The notes below the pieces were generated by a model. The model made no database searches. It had not been told where the DNA came from and saw only the letters and a list, made by a program, of their open reading frames with translations. Below, one piece after another: positions 12,468 through 23,115 of a stretch of DNA of 64,000 nucleotides. Numbering within the stretch: position 1 is the first letter of the stretch; each line of letters starts with the position of its first letter. Position numbers and translations under genes: made by a program. This DNA is from Lates calcarifer (lineage: Eukaryota > Chordata > Actinopteri > Centropomidae), in assembly GCF_001640805.2 (NCBI RefSeq), contig NC_066849.1, forward strand, positions 24,116,250-24,180,249, read 5' to 3'.

Positions 12468-12644
12468 TCATTGCTGTTCAGCCTGTTCCAGGAGAGTTTG
12501 GTAGATTTCTGATTTCAGAAATCGCGGATAACAGTCGTTTTCCATCAAACTGTATATCAGTCTCTGCGCCCTGTCGAAGCAATTTGGCCCCGGCTGAGAG
12601 AGATTTTCACTGATTTCTTCTCTCGTCACACAGTCAATGTTTAT
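12468..12644 (-). CDS. RGS gene, terminal coding exon with stop
   Basis: Acceptor CTGAACACAG precedes ATA AAC ATT GAC, read as INIDCVTREEI, and the frame stays open for 58 codons to TGA at 12470-12468. It carries the second half of the domain: SENLSQP, NCFDRAQRLIYSLMEND, CYPRFLKSEIYQTLL and a short polar tail EQAEQQ. Asn (SEN), Leu (SLM), Asp (END) and Arg (PRF) match the G-alpha contact set of RGS4, but the residue after the Asp is Cys rather than the usual Ser. The C-terminal tail is very short, so there is no extra domain after the RGS fold. Confidence 0.96.
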   Translation of the reverse strand: MNIDCVTREEISENLSQPGPNCFDRAQRLIYSLMENDCYPRFLKSEIYQTLLEQAEQQ

Positions 12645-15600
12645 CTGTGTTCAGAAAACAGCAACTTTTATTTCACCCATGAGTTCTTTCTGTTTGGAGA
12701 TATTTTTACATTATAATGTCTATTGAGAAAGTATGTTGAAATAGTGAAAGAAAAACTGTCTATTACTGTGTGAGGCTACCTTCCCCATCTTCAATGTATT
12801 TCAAAGCAAAAGTGAGTGAAACCGTGCAGGAGTGACAGGGACAACAACCAAGCCAGCAATTGAGGCTGATTTGAAATTACACAGGTCTGACTCCATTCAC
12901 GTCTCTCTGTACAAAAGCCATACCTGTCTCAGAGCATCAACTTGGACAAACTCTGTGTAGATCCTTTTGGCAGCAACCGTCATTTCTGTCTCGCTGGTAA
13001 TTTTCTTGAAGTCCTCGCAGGCCAGCCAAAAGAGAAGATTCTCCTCACTGTATTCTGTCCTCAAGAATTCCTCAAACACCAGCTGGCCTGCTGCACAGAG
13101 AGAAGAGAAACACTTTGAAACTGGGACAGTTTCATTTCAAACATTCAATAGAAGTTGAATTACACTGAGGTAAGCTGAGGTATTTAAGAACCTGGTTAGT
13201 TTACCATAATCCTCCTTTTTTTTTACCTTAATTACTAATATACAGGGAAGACCTGGGCATAACTGGCCATACTAGCATTATAGTACAAGCTTGTATTCAC
13301 AGTGTAATCATACCCACTATATACATGCATTAATGTGCACATATACCTAATAATGCATTCTGTACTACCCCAAGCACTGTATTGAATAAAAAAAATCAAC
13401 AAAAATATGGCAAAAAAATAATATTAAAATGTAAAATTATGACTTTTAATGTGTGACACAAAATCTCAACTCAAGGACCACTTAATAGCTTTTTCAGACC
13501 TTTCCAAATGCCTCTCGCAGTCTTTATCAGTAAATTGTCACCTGTGACATCTTCAGTGACCATTAGATATGGTTGAAAGTTCTAAAAAGTTTAGATTATT
13601 GTTAAACATACTGATCCCAGCTCAAGAGTGAACTTCCAGGATCAGGACTTTTTCTTACTCAGGGGGAATCACCAGCTTACAAGTGTTTTCTCCCCATTTT
13701 TTCTCCACTATGTTTTAGAAGATTTCTGACTGCTGATTTCTGATGCTTGTTGCAAGGAGGCTTTGGGTCTTCTTGTAACAGGTAACACGACTACTATTTT
13801 TTTATTAGGTATTTTAGTAGAAAATCATAAGAGCAATGAGCCTTAGCTAAAGGTTAAGCTATTCTGTTATCTTTCACTCACATTCTGCCTTCCTTAACAC
13901 AGTCTCCTTGTTAGCTCAAAGAAGTCAGTGAACAAAGAGACGATGCAGCAAACTGCCAGGTATTGTGGTGAATGTCTGGAGGCCCTTTTAACTTCAAAAC
14001 CTTCAAAACCAAACCCTGCATCCTGATGTGCTCTGACTCAGCGTCATATAATTGCACACACCTATATTTCTTATCTTCTCCTCACACCCTTTACCTTTGT
14101 TACAGGCGTATTCATGGAGCTGTGATTCTAGCACAGGTGTAAAATACTTAGCACGTCTTCTGGGAGCACAAACAAACAGCTAACTGCAAGCACCGGTGTT
14201 ATTCACACAAATTGCTTTACATAAATCACAGCTGGTGCTCTGACAGTAATTGACAGGAAACAAAATATGTCCAGAGGCCACTTGTTCCCGTCTACAAATC
14301 ACTCTGGCTCCATATCTGAGCCTTCAATCATAACAGAGTTGACTCTTTAAAGTCATATGAGATGTAAAGGTATATGAATGTCATCAGATTGCATCTGCCA
14401 CATGCACAACTATTTATTTTTTGCTACTGTTTACCTATTTGTCATATGTGTCACTGCATATCTTCAAATGGAAATGGAGCAACTGGGGTGCAAGACAAAA
14501 TTTATCATCTGGAGGACAGTTATTCTTGACGCAGAAGACAACAGGCTGAAATATTACAGATCAGCTGAATTCATTTCAGTAAAGTAATGAGAGAAGAAAG
14601 AGAGAGAGGAAAAACCCCATCTGCTGCTTTAGTCGTTTTCAAATAGAGGCAGAGAATATAGTCAGGTGAAAGACATCAGCGAGCGCCAGCTTTGTAAATG
14701 AATACGAGCTGGCTGGAATCACCCTATCTACACTGGCAGCTCAGATTAGGCCTCTTATCTCTGCCAGTGTCATCCTCCTTAAATATATCTCCAAATGGAT
14801 TTGATGAACTTGAAGGAAGAATATATCCTCGATTCTCCCAAAGAAGCCCGAGGGCAATTCAAGATGATATGTAGGGCTGAGCGGCAGAGAATTGCAAGGG
14901 TGAAAAGGGAGGACAGAATTGAGAGAGTAGCATTTGACAAGAGAGTGAGAGGAGTAAATCCACAAGTGGGCTTACTTTTACACTCCAGAAGCTGGTCCAG
15001 TGACTCTCCCCATGCCATTACATCATCAACGGGAGCCCTGCAGAGCAAAAATGTTTACATAATATGATGTAAAGGACTGAGGTGAATTAGTGTCAGTGAT
15101 AAATTAAATGTTTTTTTTAATGACTGATGCCATTTTAAAAAACATTTTTTCTAATCTACTTATTACATCAGATTAATTGATAATCTATTGAAGTTTTAGT
15201 TAAATGTCATTTTTTTTAAATTAACTGATATGAATCAATCATATTGTGAAATTATTAAAAATATAAAAGCCCTCATTTTGTCCTACTTCCAATTCTAGAG
15301 GATGAAATTAATGACAACTCACATTTTAGTTAGATGTTGGCTCTTGATTGAATACCAGGTATCAGATCAGACAGTGGTGTCCTCTGGAAGCCAGTTCCTT
15401 CCTGACCAGAGTTTAACCAAAACAGAGCATAACATAGCAATTAAGTTATTCTCCTTTACATTATAAGTGCTGAAATAAGTATTGAGATCTTTTATGTGAA
15501 GTAGCTCAATTTAATATTTTTATATTGAATCTAATTTCTCTGTGTAATGTGAAAGCAGCAGGAGGCAGCCTTGGTAGTTTAATAAGATTAATATTTGCAC

Positions 15601-18600
15601 TGAAACTGCTCTAGGTGTAGAGTTCACTAGCCTACACTGAAAGTCCTGTTTCTCTAAAAGTATAAGTGTTGCTTGTCGACAATGAGTTAGATTTATGTCA
15701 GCATGGCAGCTAACAGCCAAACTGGCTGCATCCTCTTGTCATTAGTTTACTTGTTCGGAAATCCTAAATTAGATGAAATTTTAATGATCCCTGTGGGTAA
15801 ACTGGGTCTCTGCGGCAGCAGAGAACCAGATAAGAATAAGTCAGAACAGTGAGTGTAATACAAGGAATTATGGCAAGTGAACATGCTGGAAAGTGGAGCA
15901 AATAAATAGAGAACGAGCATCTGCACTGACAGACTCTCAGGCTCAAGTGGATGTGCAAGAGCTATTCACATTATCTGATGTGCAGAATGGATAAGAGCTA
16001 CTGTACAGCATATGTCTGTGGCATATATATGCATTGTAAGCAGGCAGGTACAGCAGCTGTATGTGGAGAAGTATATCATTTTGATCTCTAAGTTGTAGCA
16101 ACTCCTCAGAAATCTGTTTAAATAATGTTATTTTTACACACAGCCTACTGCATATGGATGAATTTCAATCAGTGTTAGGAAAGTTTAAGGAATGCTCTTT
16201 TTGTAGTTTTCGTGAGTCAACAGACAACAAACAGAGCACCTATAGTTGATGTTCTTGTAACTACACTTCTACACTGACACACTACAGCTGTTCTCCCTAT
16301 TGCCAGGCCAAACCCATCTGTGAGGGAGCTGTAGGTGCAGCTGAGCACCACTTATCATCAAGGAAGTAACACTATGGTTTTAGTTTATATTTTAGCATGC
16401 TTTTGAAGCCTCTGTTTACCTTCAGTAACACTCTGCTCCACAATCAGACAGTTACACACATTCACAAACTGCTAATATGAATCTTCTTTGGTAGTAGTTT
16501 TCTACCAAAAACACTGTATAAAACTCCCATCACAAATCACATACTGCACATTGTGTTAGGCTACCCAAACATTACTTGTTTTCAACATAGGATTTTCTTT
16601 TGTTTTGTTTTTGGCTTGTCATTGAGCCAGCAGTACTGGGCTGACCTGGGCTGACCTCCCCACGTAGTCATCAGCACCAGTACCTGGAACAAGACTGCTT
16701 CAGGCAACACCGTCCACCAGACCAACACTGCTGACAAAGTGTCACACAGTTCTTTTCTGCTGTGACGGCTGTCTGACTGACTGAGAATAACAGATGAGAA
16801 TTTATGTGTGTGTGGGGCTACACTCACCTCTCAATGAGCAAACAGCAACTGCATCAACAGATTTTCATCAGATTCTAAAGAACAGTGGCATTTCTTTAAT
16901 TCTGTTGCTTGAAATGTCAAACGATAAATATAAGGAAGAACTTAGCTAATTAGCTTTTGTCCTCTGCCAGTGTTTCTGCTTTTTTTAAGATTGTAGATTG
17001 TGTATTAATGACGCTGCTAAATCTGGCCAATGTGGCTGGTAATGGTAGCAGAACAATGCTACTAACAGGGTGCGTCAAGTCACAGCAATGCTTTTCCGAG
17101 GCCTTCACCAGCAGAGAGTTTGCTTATGATAACAGTAACTGCATGAGTAACTATGTTTTTGGATGTATGTGAATAATTCAGTTAAACTCAATCAAAATTT
17201 ATAGATCTTGAGTCTCTAAATGCTCAAAAGTAGCTCATTTAACAAAGCTGGATGTTGAAGCTGGATGCCCAAACCCCTTTAACAAAAGTTCTGACAGCTT
17301 TGACAGTGCAGCTTTGAACTGTACTTTTAAGCCATGTGTTATCAGAAAGTCCCTCAGAAGTAAGGGACAAGGCATCAGAAGAGAGACTATATTCTAATGC
17401 AGCCGCTCATTTTTTTGATTGCATCATATAGAGCGCCGAGCATATTCAGCTCAAAGAATTCTCACTCTTCTTTGGACCTTTTACATGTTTTCTTAGGGAG
17501 GGAAGGAAGGAAGGAATGGAAGAGCTGGAGGCATACTGAGAAGCACAGAGAGAAACACAGAGTGAGAAACCTTCAATAAAAACTACACAGATCACAGGAG
17601 TCCCATCAGAAACACTTGCTCACAAACTTGTAGAGGAGAGAGAACCATCTGCAAAACACATCCCAGTTCTATTTTAGCAACATGCTTTGTGGCTGGGCGA
17701 GATCAGACAAAGTCAGTCATTACCCAAAAACAAGGCAGACCGGAGGGGAACTAAAACATTGAAAATGTTCGACAGTATCAAAATGCTCAGTGCCATACTA
17801 TTTCTTCCAAAATCTTGAAGCATAAAGCTAATTTGGATCTCATACTTACATGTGATTCCTGTTGCCAAGAAAGACTGAAATGTATTTCCTAACTTCAAGT
17901 TGTTGTGGGAATATATGCTCAACAACACACTCTGATCCTTAGTTGCCCAGGCTTCCTTTTCCTAACCTGACTTACCCTACAAGTACAAGCCCATGCATGT
18001 TGGGTTATAGTACGGGCAGGCCCAGGGTTTACTGAAATGTCAGCTTTTACTCTTTGCTTTTTATTCTCAAACTCCCATTAACAAAAGTTTTACCTCAGCG
18101 TTTTGGTTGGAAAACCCCTCAGTTGCTGCTTTCTTGTGGTTGTGCCTTCTGAAACCAGCGGCCGCAGAAACCTTATGGAAATTTAAAAAACAAGACCTAA
18201 AGTAAATCATTAGTTTACAATGCAAAGTAGATGGAGACAGAAAGGCACAGCTGTGACTAACCTTGCCCTGATAAAACTGCTGTGGGCATGAACATTACTT
18301 TGGCTTGGGTTTGCATTTTGGCTCTGGAAGATAATTATGCTTCTCTTTTGAGGAGAGCATATCTCAGTTCAAAGTGTGTATTTAACAATGAGCTGAAAGG
18401 AAAAAAGAAAAAAACCTAATGTACGATAACATATTTGCAAAGGAATTGATACTGTCATTATTCAATAACAGTGCCTCAAGTTGCTTCATCATATTTCTGG
18501 CTTTCTTAGGGACATGATACTTGACTAGAGTCTTCTTGTCTGATCAGATCTCAATGATTTTAGTTATGGAATTTTGGTTGTCAGACAAGTCTGAGACAAC

Positions 18601-19761
18601 CAAAATTGGTCTTGTGACCAAGACAAGTCTACTTTCTTGTCAGAAACACAGGTGGATCTTGCGTATTTGAGAGGGAAAGATAAGATAGACTTTATTTATC
18701 CCACTTTTGTGACTTGGAAAGACATGCAAACAGCAATGACTAAATTAGAGAAAGGTGGTTTGATTGCATGGCAATAAGGCATGACTGCTGAAAACACCAT
18801 TAGTACACCTGCTAGTACAGTGTTAGGACACCACTGAAAAGGTGCTTTTTTCCAAGAAGTTCAATTATAATACACTGCCTGGGGAAATCATGCCATTTGC
18901 TGCCAGTAAACAATATTGGTGTCAGAAGTTTTGACGTATTTAACTTATCATTGCTCTTAGTTTTGTTATTGTACCAACCCTGCTGCCAGACAAGAGGGTC
19001 AATATTGGTTGAATATTTCGTTATGGGTAGGCTTAGGCACCTAAAAGACTTTGTTAACATTTAAGTGAGGATTATGCCTGGGGTTAATATAATAACTCTG
19101 ACCTCCACATCCTGTAGTGGTTGCCGGTAATGCTGGGGTGCCAGTCAGTCTCAGTCTGACAAAAAAATGAACATACGGATTACTAGTGTCACACCAGCGA
19201 GCAACCTTATTTTGTGATTTAGGCAAATAACAGTGTAGGTCTATTTTCCACATAGAAAACCCTGCCTTGTAGACTTTATCACACATGCAGTACTTCGCAG
19301 GAACTGCAGGATTCTTCAGCACTTCATGGATGTGCTATTCACCTCTGGTTATAGGACAATATTTCTTCAACATGTTATTGGGATGTATTTCATTTGCATG
19401 AACCAGACAACTATACAGGAAATAGGAGGCTCTTTGACCCAATTCACACAGAACTCCCATAAGCATTATACTCTCTGGAGACAAATGGTAGCAGAAAGAA
19501 GCAGATGCTCAAGTATCAGACAGAGGTGGGGTGCAATGTCCTCATCTAACATGGAGAGAGTGAGACGGGGAGAAGGATGGGGCTATGAAAATGACTGATG
19601 AGAGCAGAAATGGCAGAGTTGTGATCGGGAGGAAAGAGGAGAGGGGGGAGCGAAGGGAGACAGGGGACAATGCTGACAGCTGAGCGGGCCTACCTGTCCG
19701 CCCATCTCTCGTTTTCCGTCTTGATTTGCAAGTCCTCGACGGGACACTTGCCGGGACCGGC
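12468..19761 (-). CDS. RGS-domain protein gene (R4-like), last four coding exons, 5' end missing
   Basis: The protein is a GTPase-activating protein for heterotrimeric G-alpha subunits (Gi/Gq type in this family). It acts at the inner face of the plasma membrane and shortens GPCR signalling. Four minus-strand exons (19694-19761, 14976-15037, 12924-13090, 12468-12644) join with matching phases (0/2, 2/1, 1/0, 0) into 157 codons and a TGA stop. All visible splice sites are GT-AG; introns are 4656, 1885 and 279 bp. Landmarks in order: WGESLDQLL at the domain start, FLRTEYSEENLLFWLACEDF, INIDCVTREEI, FDRAQRLIYSLM and CYPRFLKSEIY. The contact residues I recognise from RGS4 are present: the Asn of EEN, the Asn of SENLSQP, and the Asp and Arg of NDCYPRF. 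Exon sizes of 62 and 167 bp fit the R4 subfamily, although RZ members share similar lengths in this part. I cannot assign a paralogue. The N-terminal exon (usually a short basic amphipathic helix) is not found: the frame runs into TAG just before 19761, so a spliced upstream exon is required. Confidence 0.93.
12924..13090 (-). CDS. RGS gene, core domain exon (167 bp)
   Basis: Acceptor CTCTCTGTGCAG and donor CAG|GTATGG bound 167 bp, which encode 55 codons after the split Thr codon. The stretch runs GQLVFEEFLRTEYSEEN, LLFWLACEDFKK, then a basic/acidic helix ending in VQVDALRQ. EYSEEN and FWLACED are hallmark RGS motifs; the Ser, second Glu and Asn of SEEN contact the G-alpha switch regions in known RGS structures. 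The residue before RQ is Leu where many R4 relatives have Pro (as in EAPKE). The exon ends exactly before the INID block, as in relatives. Confidence 0.96.
13091..14975 (-). other. RGS gene intron (1885 bp)
   Basis: Intron between the 62-bp and 167-bp exons. AT-rich, without recognised repeats or additional exons. A 69-codon open frame on the plus strand at 14378-14587 has no motifs. Confidence 0.75.
14976..15037 (-). CDS. RGS gene, domain-start exon (62 bp)
   Basis: Acceptor TTTTGCTCTGCAG and donor AAAA|GTAAGC bound exactly 62 bp. With one base borrowed from each side it encodes R-APVDDVMAWGESLDQLLECK-T. The pattern of acidic 'DDV', Trp, 'ESLDxLL' is the first helix of RGS domains (compare the EEVxxWxESLxxLL type of R4 members). 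The phase 2 start and phase 1 end match both neighbouring exons. Confidence 0.92.
15771..15960 (-). mobile_element. LINE 3'-end relic in RGS intron
   Basis: On the minus strand the piece ends with CCCAGTTTACCCACAGGGATCATTAAAATTTCATCT, the conserved 'GGGATCATTAAA' tail of fish LINEs. On the plus strand it continues with GGCAGCAGAGAACCAGATAAGAATAAG, which resembles the A-rich body before that tail. Confidence 0.5.
18571..18606. repeat. Short perfect inverted repeat
   Basis: Arms ATTTTGGTTGTC and GACAACCAAAAT (12 bases each) with a 12-base loop. A second small hairpin, TTGGTC/GACCAA, follows at once. Probably part of a decayed transposable element inside the intron. Confidence 0.8.
18672..18760 (-). 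mobile_element. LINE 3'-tail relic in RGS intron
   Basis: GATAAGATAGACTTTATTTATCCCA on the plus strand is, in reverse, TGGGATAAATAAAGTCTATCTTATC, the LINE-type tail with a short tandem end. The body is degraded. Confidence 0.5.
19694..19761 (-). CDS. RGS gene, N-terminal linker exon (68 bp)
   Basis: The exon is preceded by a pyrimidine-rich acceptor (TTGTTTTCTAG) and followed by the donor CAG|GTAGGC. It reads in phase 0 as 22 codons plus two bases (AGPGKCPVEDLQIK...ENERWAD), and the final AG joins G of the next exon to give Arg. This hydrophilic stretch sits just before the RGS domain, where R4 genes have their variable second exon. It has no strong family signature of its own. The call rests on splice sites, exact phase match and position, so it is a little less sure than the domain exons. 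A different frame over the same bases is also open and starts with ATG, but it does not join the RGS frame. Confidence 0.75.
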
Positions 19762-20572
19762 CTAGAAAACAAGAACAGGTGTCATAAAACACAGCTGCGA
19801 CTGGGATTTGCATCTGTAATGACCCCACTGGAGATGCAGAGAGTATGATGTTCACAACAAAAACCTGTCAGATGCGCTCTTGGAGTGGTATTCATCACCA
19901 GCTCAGCTGCAACATATCTGCTGTCCTATCACTTAACAATGATGGAAAACAGCTTTTTTGTCCTCTCAGTGCAATGTGTTGTTTATCAAAGCATTTTGTG
20001 TTCATCTGTTGCAGAATCAGTCTTACATGTTTAATGACTTTGAAACACTATTTATATAACACACCTGGTTAATGCACTGGATAGATTTAGTTGGAAAAGA
20101 TTTCATGAGTGTGAGTGGTTTACAAATTCATTAAATTCCAGGCTGATCGACTCACAAATCTGAGCTGTCTTGATAGCATTAAACATGTTTCATGGTTATG
20201 ACCAGGCATGTGCAGGGTACTGAACATGTCATTCAGTGTTTACAGATCACAGATTCAGAACAGGAGCAAGAGTGATAGCCAGTGAAAGCCCAGGCAACAA
20301 TGAGCTGAAGTGTAAGAGTTACAGGCACACAGCACACCCTGTACACCTAGCTCTGTTTTTAAATGTGCAGTAGCTTGGAGCCCATGTTATCACTGACATC
20401 GTATGGTGGCAGAACTGCCAACATTTGTCCATTTTCTGGATGTTGTTATTTTTCTAATAAGGGTTGGTGTAAGATTCCTTTATTATACTACTGGCCATAG
20501 AAAATTTCTGATTGTCTGAAAGGTGTCCTATAATGTCAATTAACAGGACACATCAAACATAGTTGTACTTCA
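19762..20572. other. Upstream side of the RGS linker exon
   Basis: Probably intron leading to the missing first exon. The acceptor tract is at 19762-19775. I found no phase-0 exon with an ATG here. Confidence 0.4.
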
Positions 20573-20609
20573 GCCACCATTCTAAACCAAGGTAGGTTTA
20601 GAACGGTGG
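20573..20609. repeat. Hairpin-forming inverted repeat
   Basis: CCACCATTCTAAACC and GGTTTAGAACGGTGG are reverse complements at 14 of 15 positions with a 6-base loop. Likely remnant of a small inverted-repeat element. No known miRNA seed was recognised in the arms. Confidence 0.75.
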
Positions 20610-22794
20610 GTGGTGGCAGGTAACCATAGCAACAGTTCTTGTGCCTAACATTACCCCAACTCTCACTGGTGAAGCAGACCTAATCATGGGTTAAATGGAC
20701 TGCAAACAAACCTTAAAAAACAGTTGGCTGTTTGAACATAATGACCATGGTTGGTAATGTAATGCTTCACCATAAGCAGGCATAGTCTACAGTGCAGTTG
20801 GTGGTAATTGGTTTCCTCATTTCCAGCAGAAAGCTGTTTTCAATGGAAAAGTTCTGATGAACCCACTGTGCACCACCATTCCAACATCAAAAGACATAGA
20901 CTGACAAAGTTAGCAACTGGCTGATGAACATAGTGGAGTAGCTATAGAGCCAGATATTTTTTTGCCAGGAGTTAAAAACAGCCCAAAGCCAGTGGAGCCC
21001 TAAAAACAGAGGAAGAAGAGGACTGAATATTGATCTACATTTATCATATTTCTAGAGACATGTTTCCAAAAGAACCCCAATGTTAGTCTTTGTCTGCTGG
21101 ATGTGTAAACAGGCAACTGCTCATCATTATGAGATGATAATACGTCAATATTAGATTTACAACTTATTCAGCTGCGACATTCTGAGCTCAGTTCAAGCTA
21201 AACTACTGGACCTAAGTGGCTGACCTTGGGTTAAGTGTATAACTCAGAGCAGCTATGAGGAATGTATTCATAACCATTACAGCTACATTAAAATGTAGTG
21301 CATTGTTGGTATATTTCACATTTCAGATACAGCCAGTGACTTTAAATGTGTTTTTGTTATTTAGATGTTTAAACTTATTTTTTTGGATGCCTTGCATTCA
21401 TAGTAGTGTGTATGAGTTGCTGAAGGACATTTCCCCTCTGCCTGCTTGTGAGACATGCCATCGACTATGCAATGTGATATGTGGATGGGGAGAACATCTG
21501 TTTAGAAAGTATACATCAAGGTCTGTCTTAAATAACCCACCTTTGCTTATGAAACCTTGAATATTTGCATAAACCATTAATGTTAGATGCCAGTAATTTG
21601 GTTGCTGAAGGCCACTGGAGAGCCATAAATAGCATAATGACAACCTTGGTTCATAGTAATTAAAATATACCTGTAAAAGCAGTTTTACTTCATTATTTAT
21701 TTAGGTACAGTGGTAATAGATAATGTGAATGCAGCTATGCTTTTTCATAATTAATTACATTGCTGTATGGTAAACTAATTAACAGCATATACTGTACATT
21801 GGGACTTACTGTTCAAAGTCTCTTTTTTCAGTTTTATTAAAATGTCTGTACAGGATCAGAAATATACTAAAAGTAAATGCAAAGTAAGATGTAAATGTTC
21901 TATGCAAGTTATTTTATGTAATAACATCAATGACCCCACATGCTCTCAACCCTAAGGAATAACATAATGCAGTATGAAAAGGTCTACTATATAACCAATG
22001 AAGCCCCATTTACAAACATCTGAAATGGCAACAGAGAAAACAGGTTAGCTTACTGCATCTTCACCATGGGCAGCACTCATTTGAATAATGCCAATGCAGC
22101 TCATGCATACTTAGTAGATGATTGACTGTTCTCCACACATTGGTCTGACTTTGCTCGTCCTCTCTGTGGGATTAAAAGCACACTTTCAAGTTTAACAGAC
22201 CCATGGGGACTGGTACAGAGTTTGCATTAACTCAAAATGTTTAACATAAAATAGCGGATGTTCATTCAGATCTGTTGTGCAGTTGTCCGGTCTGATGCCA
22301 GTGGAATTAAGTAAGACTCACATTGACTGTCCCTACGGGGAAATGCAGTTATGGAAAATAATTAAAATAATGAGACATGAAGCAGAAGGGAATGGTGGTG
22401 TTATTATCCATACAAATTTACATAATGTGCACATAATATCCAATTTTACATAATGCTAGCTATCATTAGGGGTATTTTAAATATAACTGGGTGCAGTACA
22501 AATATGAGGCAAAAATTTTACTGGGTGCAAATTTAAGATAACTCTGGTACAATACATCAAATTGTAACATTTAACATCCAATATTGTACAAGGTCCCTCA
22601 CAAATAAAATGAATATTTTCTGGGATGGCCAATAATGGCATGGTTATCGTTTTAATAATGTACTAACATACACATAATGTTCTCCTGTAGCTGTAAAGAT
22701 TGTAATTCATTATTGTAATTAGAATCTGTACGTATGCCTAATTACATTGGTATGGCTGTTTTTCATGGCCTGAGATAGATCCCTTTATTTCAGC
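20610..22794. other. Non-coding, no gene seen
   Basis: AT-rich. A 101-codon frame at 21255-21560 has no motif or homology that I recognise and lacks splice support. Confidence 0.45.
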
Positions 22795-23115
22795 TAACAG
22801 AAATCATAGTGGTACAGCATATAATTACAGTCAGTAGTGTGCCTCCAACTTTGTGGCAACAGTTTGTGGAAGCCTCTCTCCTGTTTCAATATGACATAAC
22901 TGCTGTGCATAAAGCCACATCCATAAAGAGTTTTCAGGGAGACTGGTGTCGAAGAGCTTGACCGGTCTGCACCCAGCACCTTTTTGATGAACTGGAAACT
23001 CAACTGGGTGCCAGGCGTTAGTGGCCAACATCAGTGATTAACCTCTAATACAGCCAAGTTACAAACTCTTGTGGAAAGCCTTCCCAGGAGAGTGGAGGCT
23101 GTTACAGCAGCAGAT
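22795..23115 (-). mobile_element. DNA transposon relic (Tc1/mariner-like, common vertebrate family)
   Basis: On the minus strand the order is CAGCCTCCACTCTCCTGGGAAGGCTTTCCACAAGAG, ACTGATGTTGGCCACTAACGCCTGGCAC, CAGACCGGTCAAGCTCTTCGACACCAGTCTCCCTGAAAACTCTTTATGGATGTGGCTTT, and TTCCACAAACTGTTGCCACAAAGTTGGAGGCACAC. These follow, with decay and deletions, a repeat very abundant in fish genomes that I associate with Tc1/mariner-type transposons. The overlapping open frames here are remnants, not a gene. The superfamily label is from memory and less sure than the repeat identity. Confidence 0.75.

Larger units (their letters stand above)
15038..19693 (-). other. RGS gene intron (4656 bp)
   Basis: Intron between the linker exon and the 62-bp exon. 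It contains two minus-strand LINE-tail relics (near 15771 and 18672), a small perfect inverted repeat (18571-18606) and a 10-base tandem GGGCTGACCT (about 16638-16657). No further in-frame exon was recognised. Confidence 0.7.
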
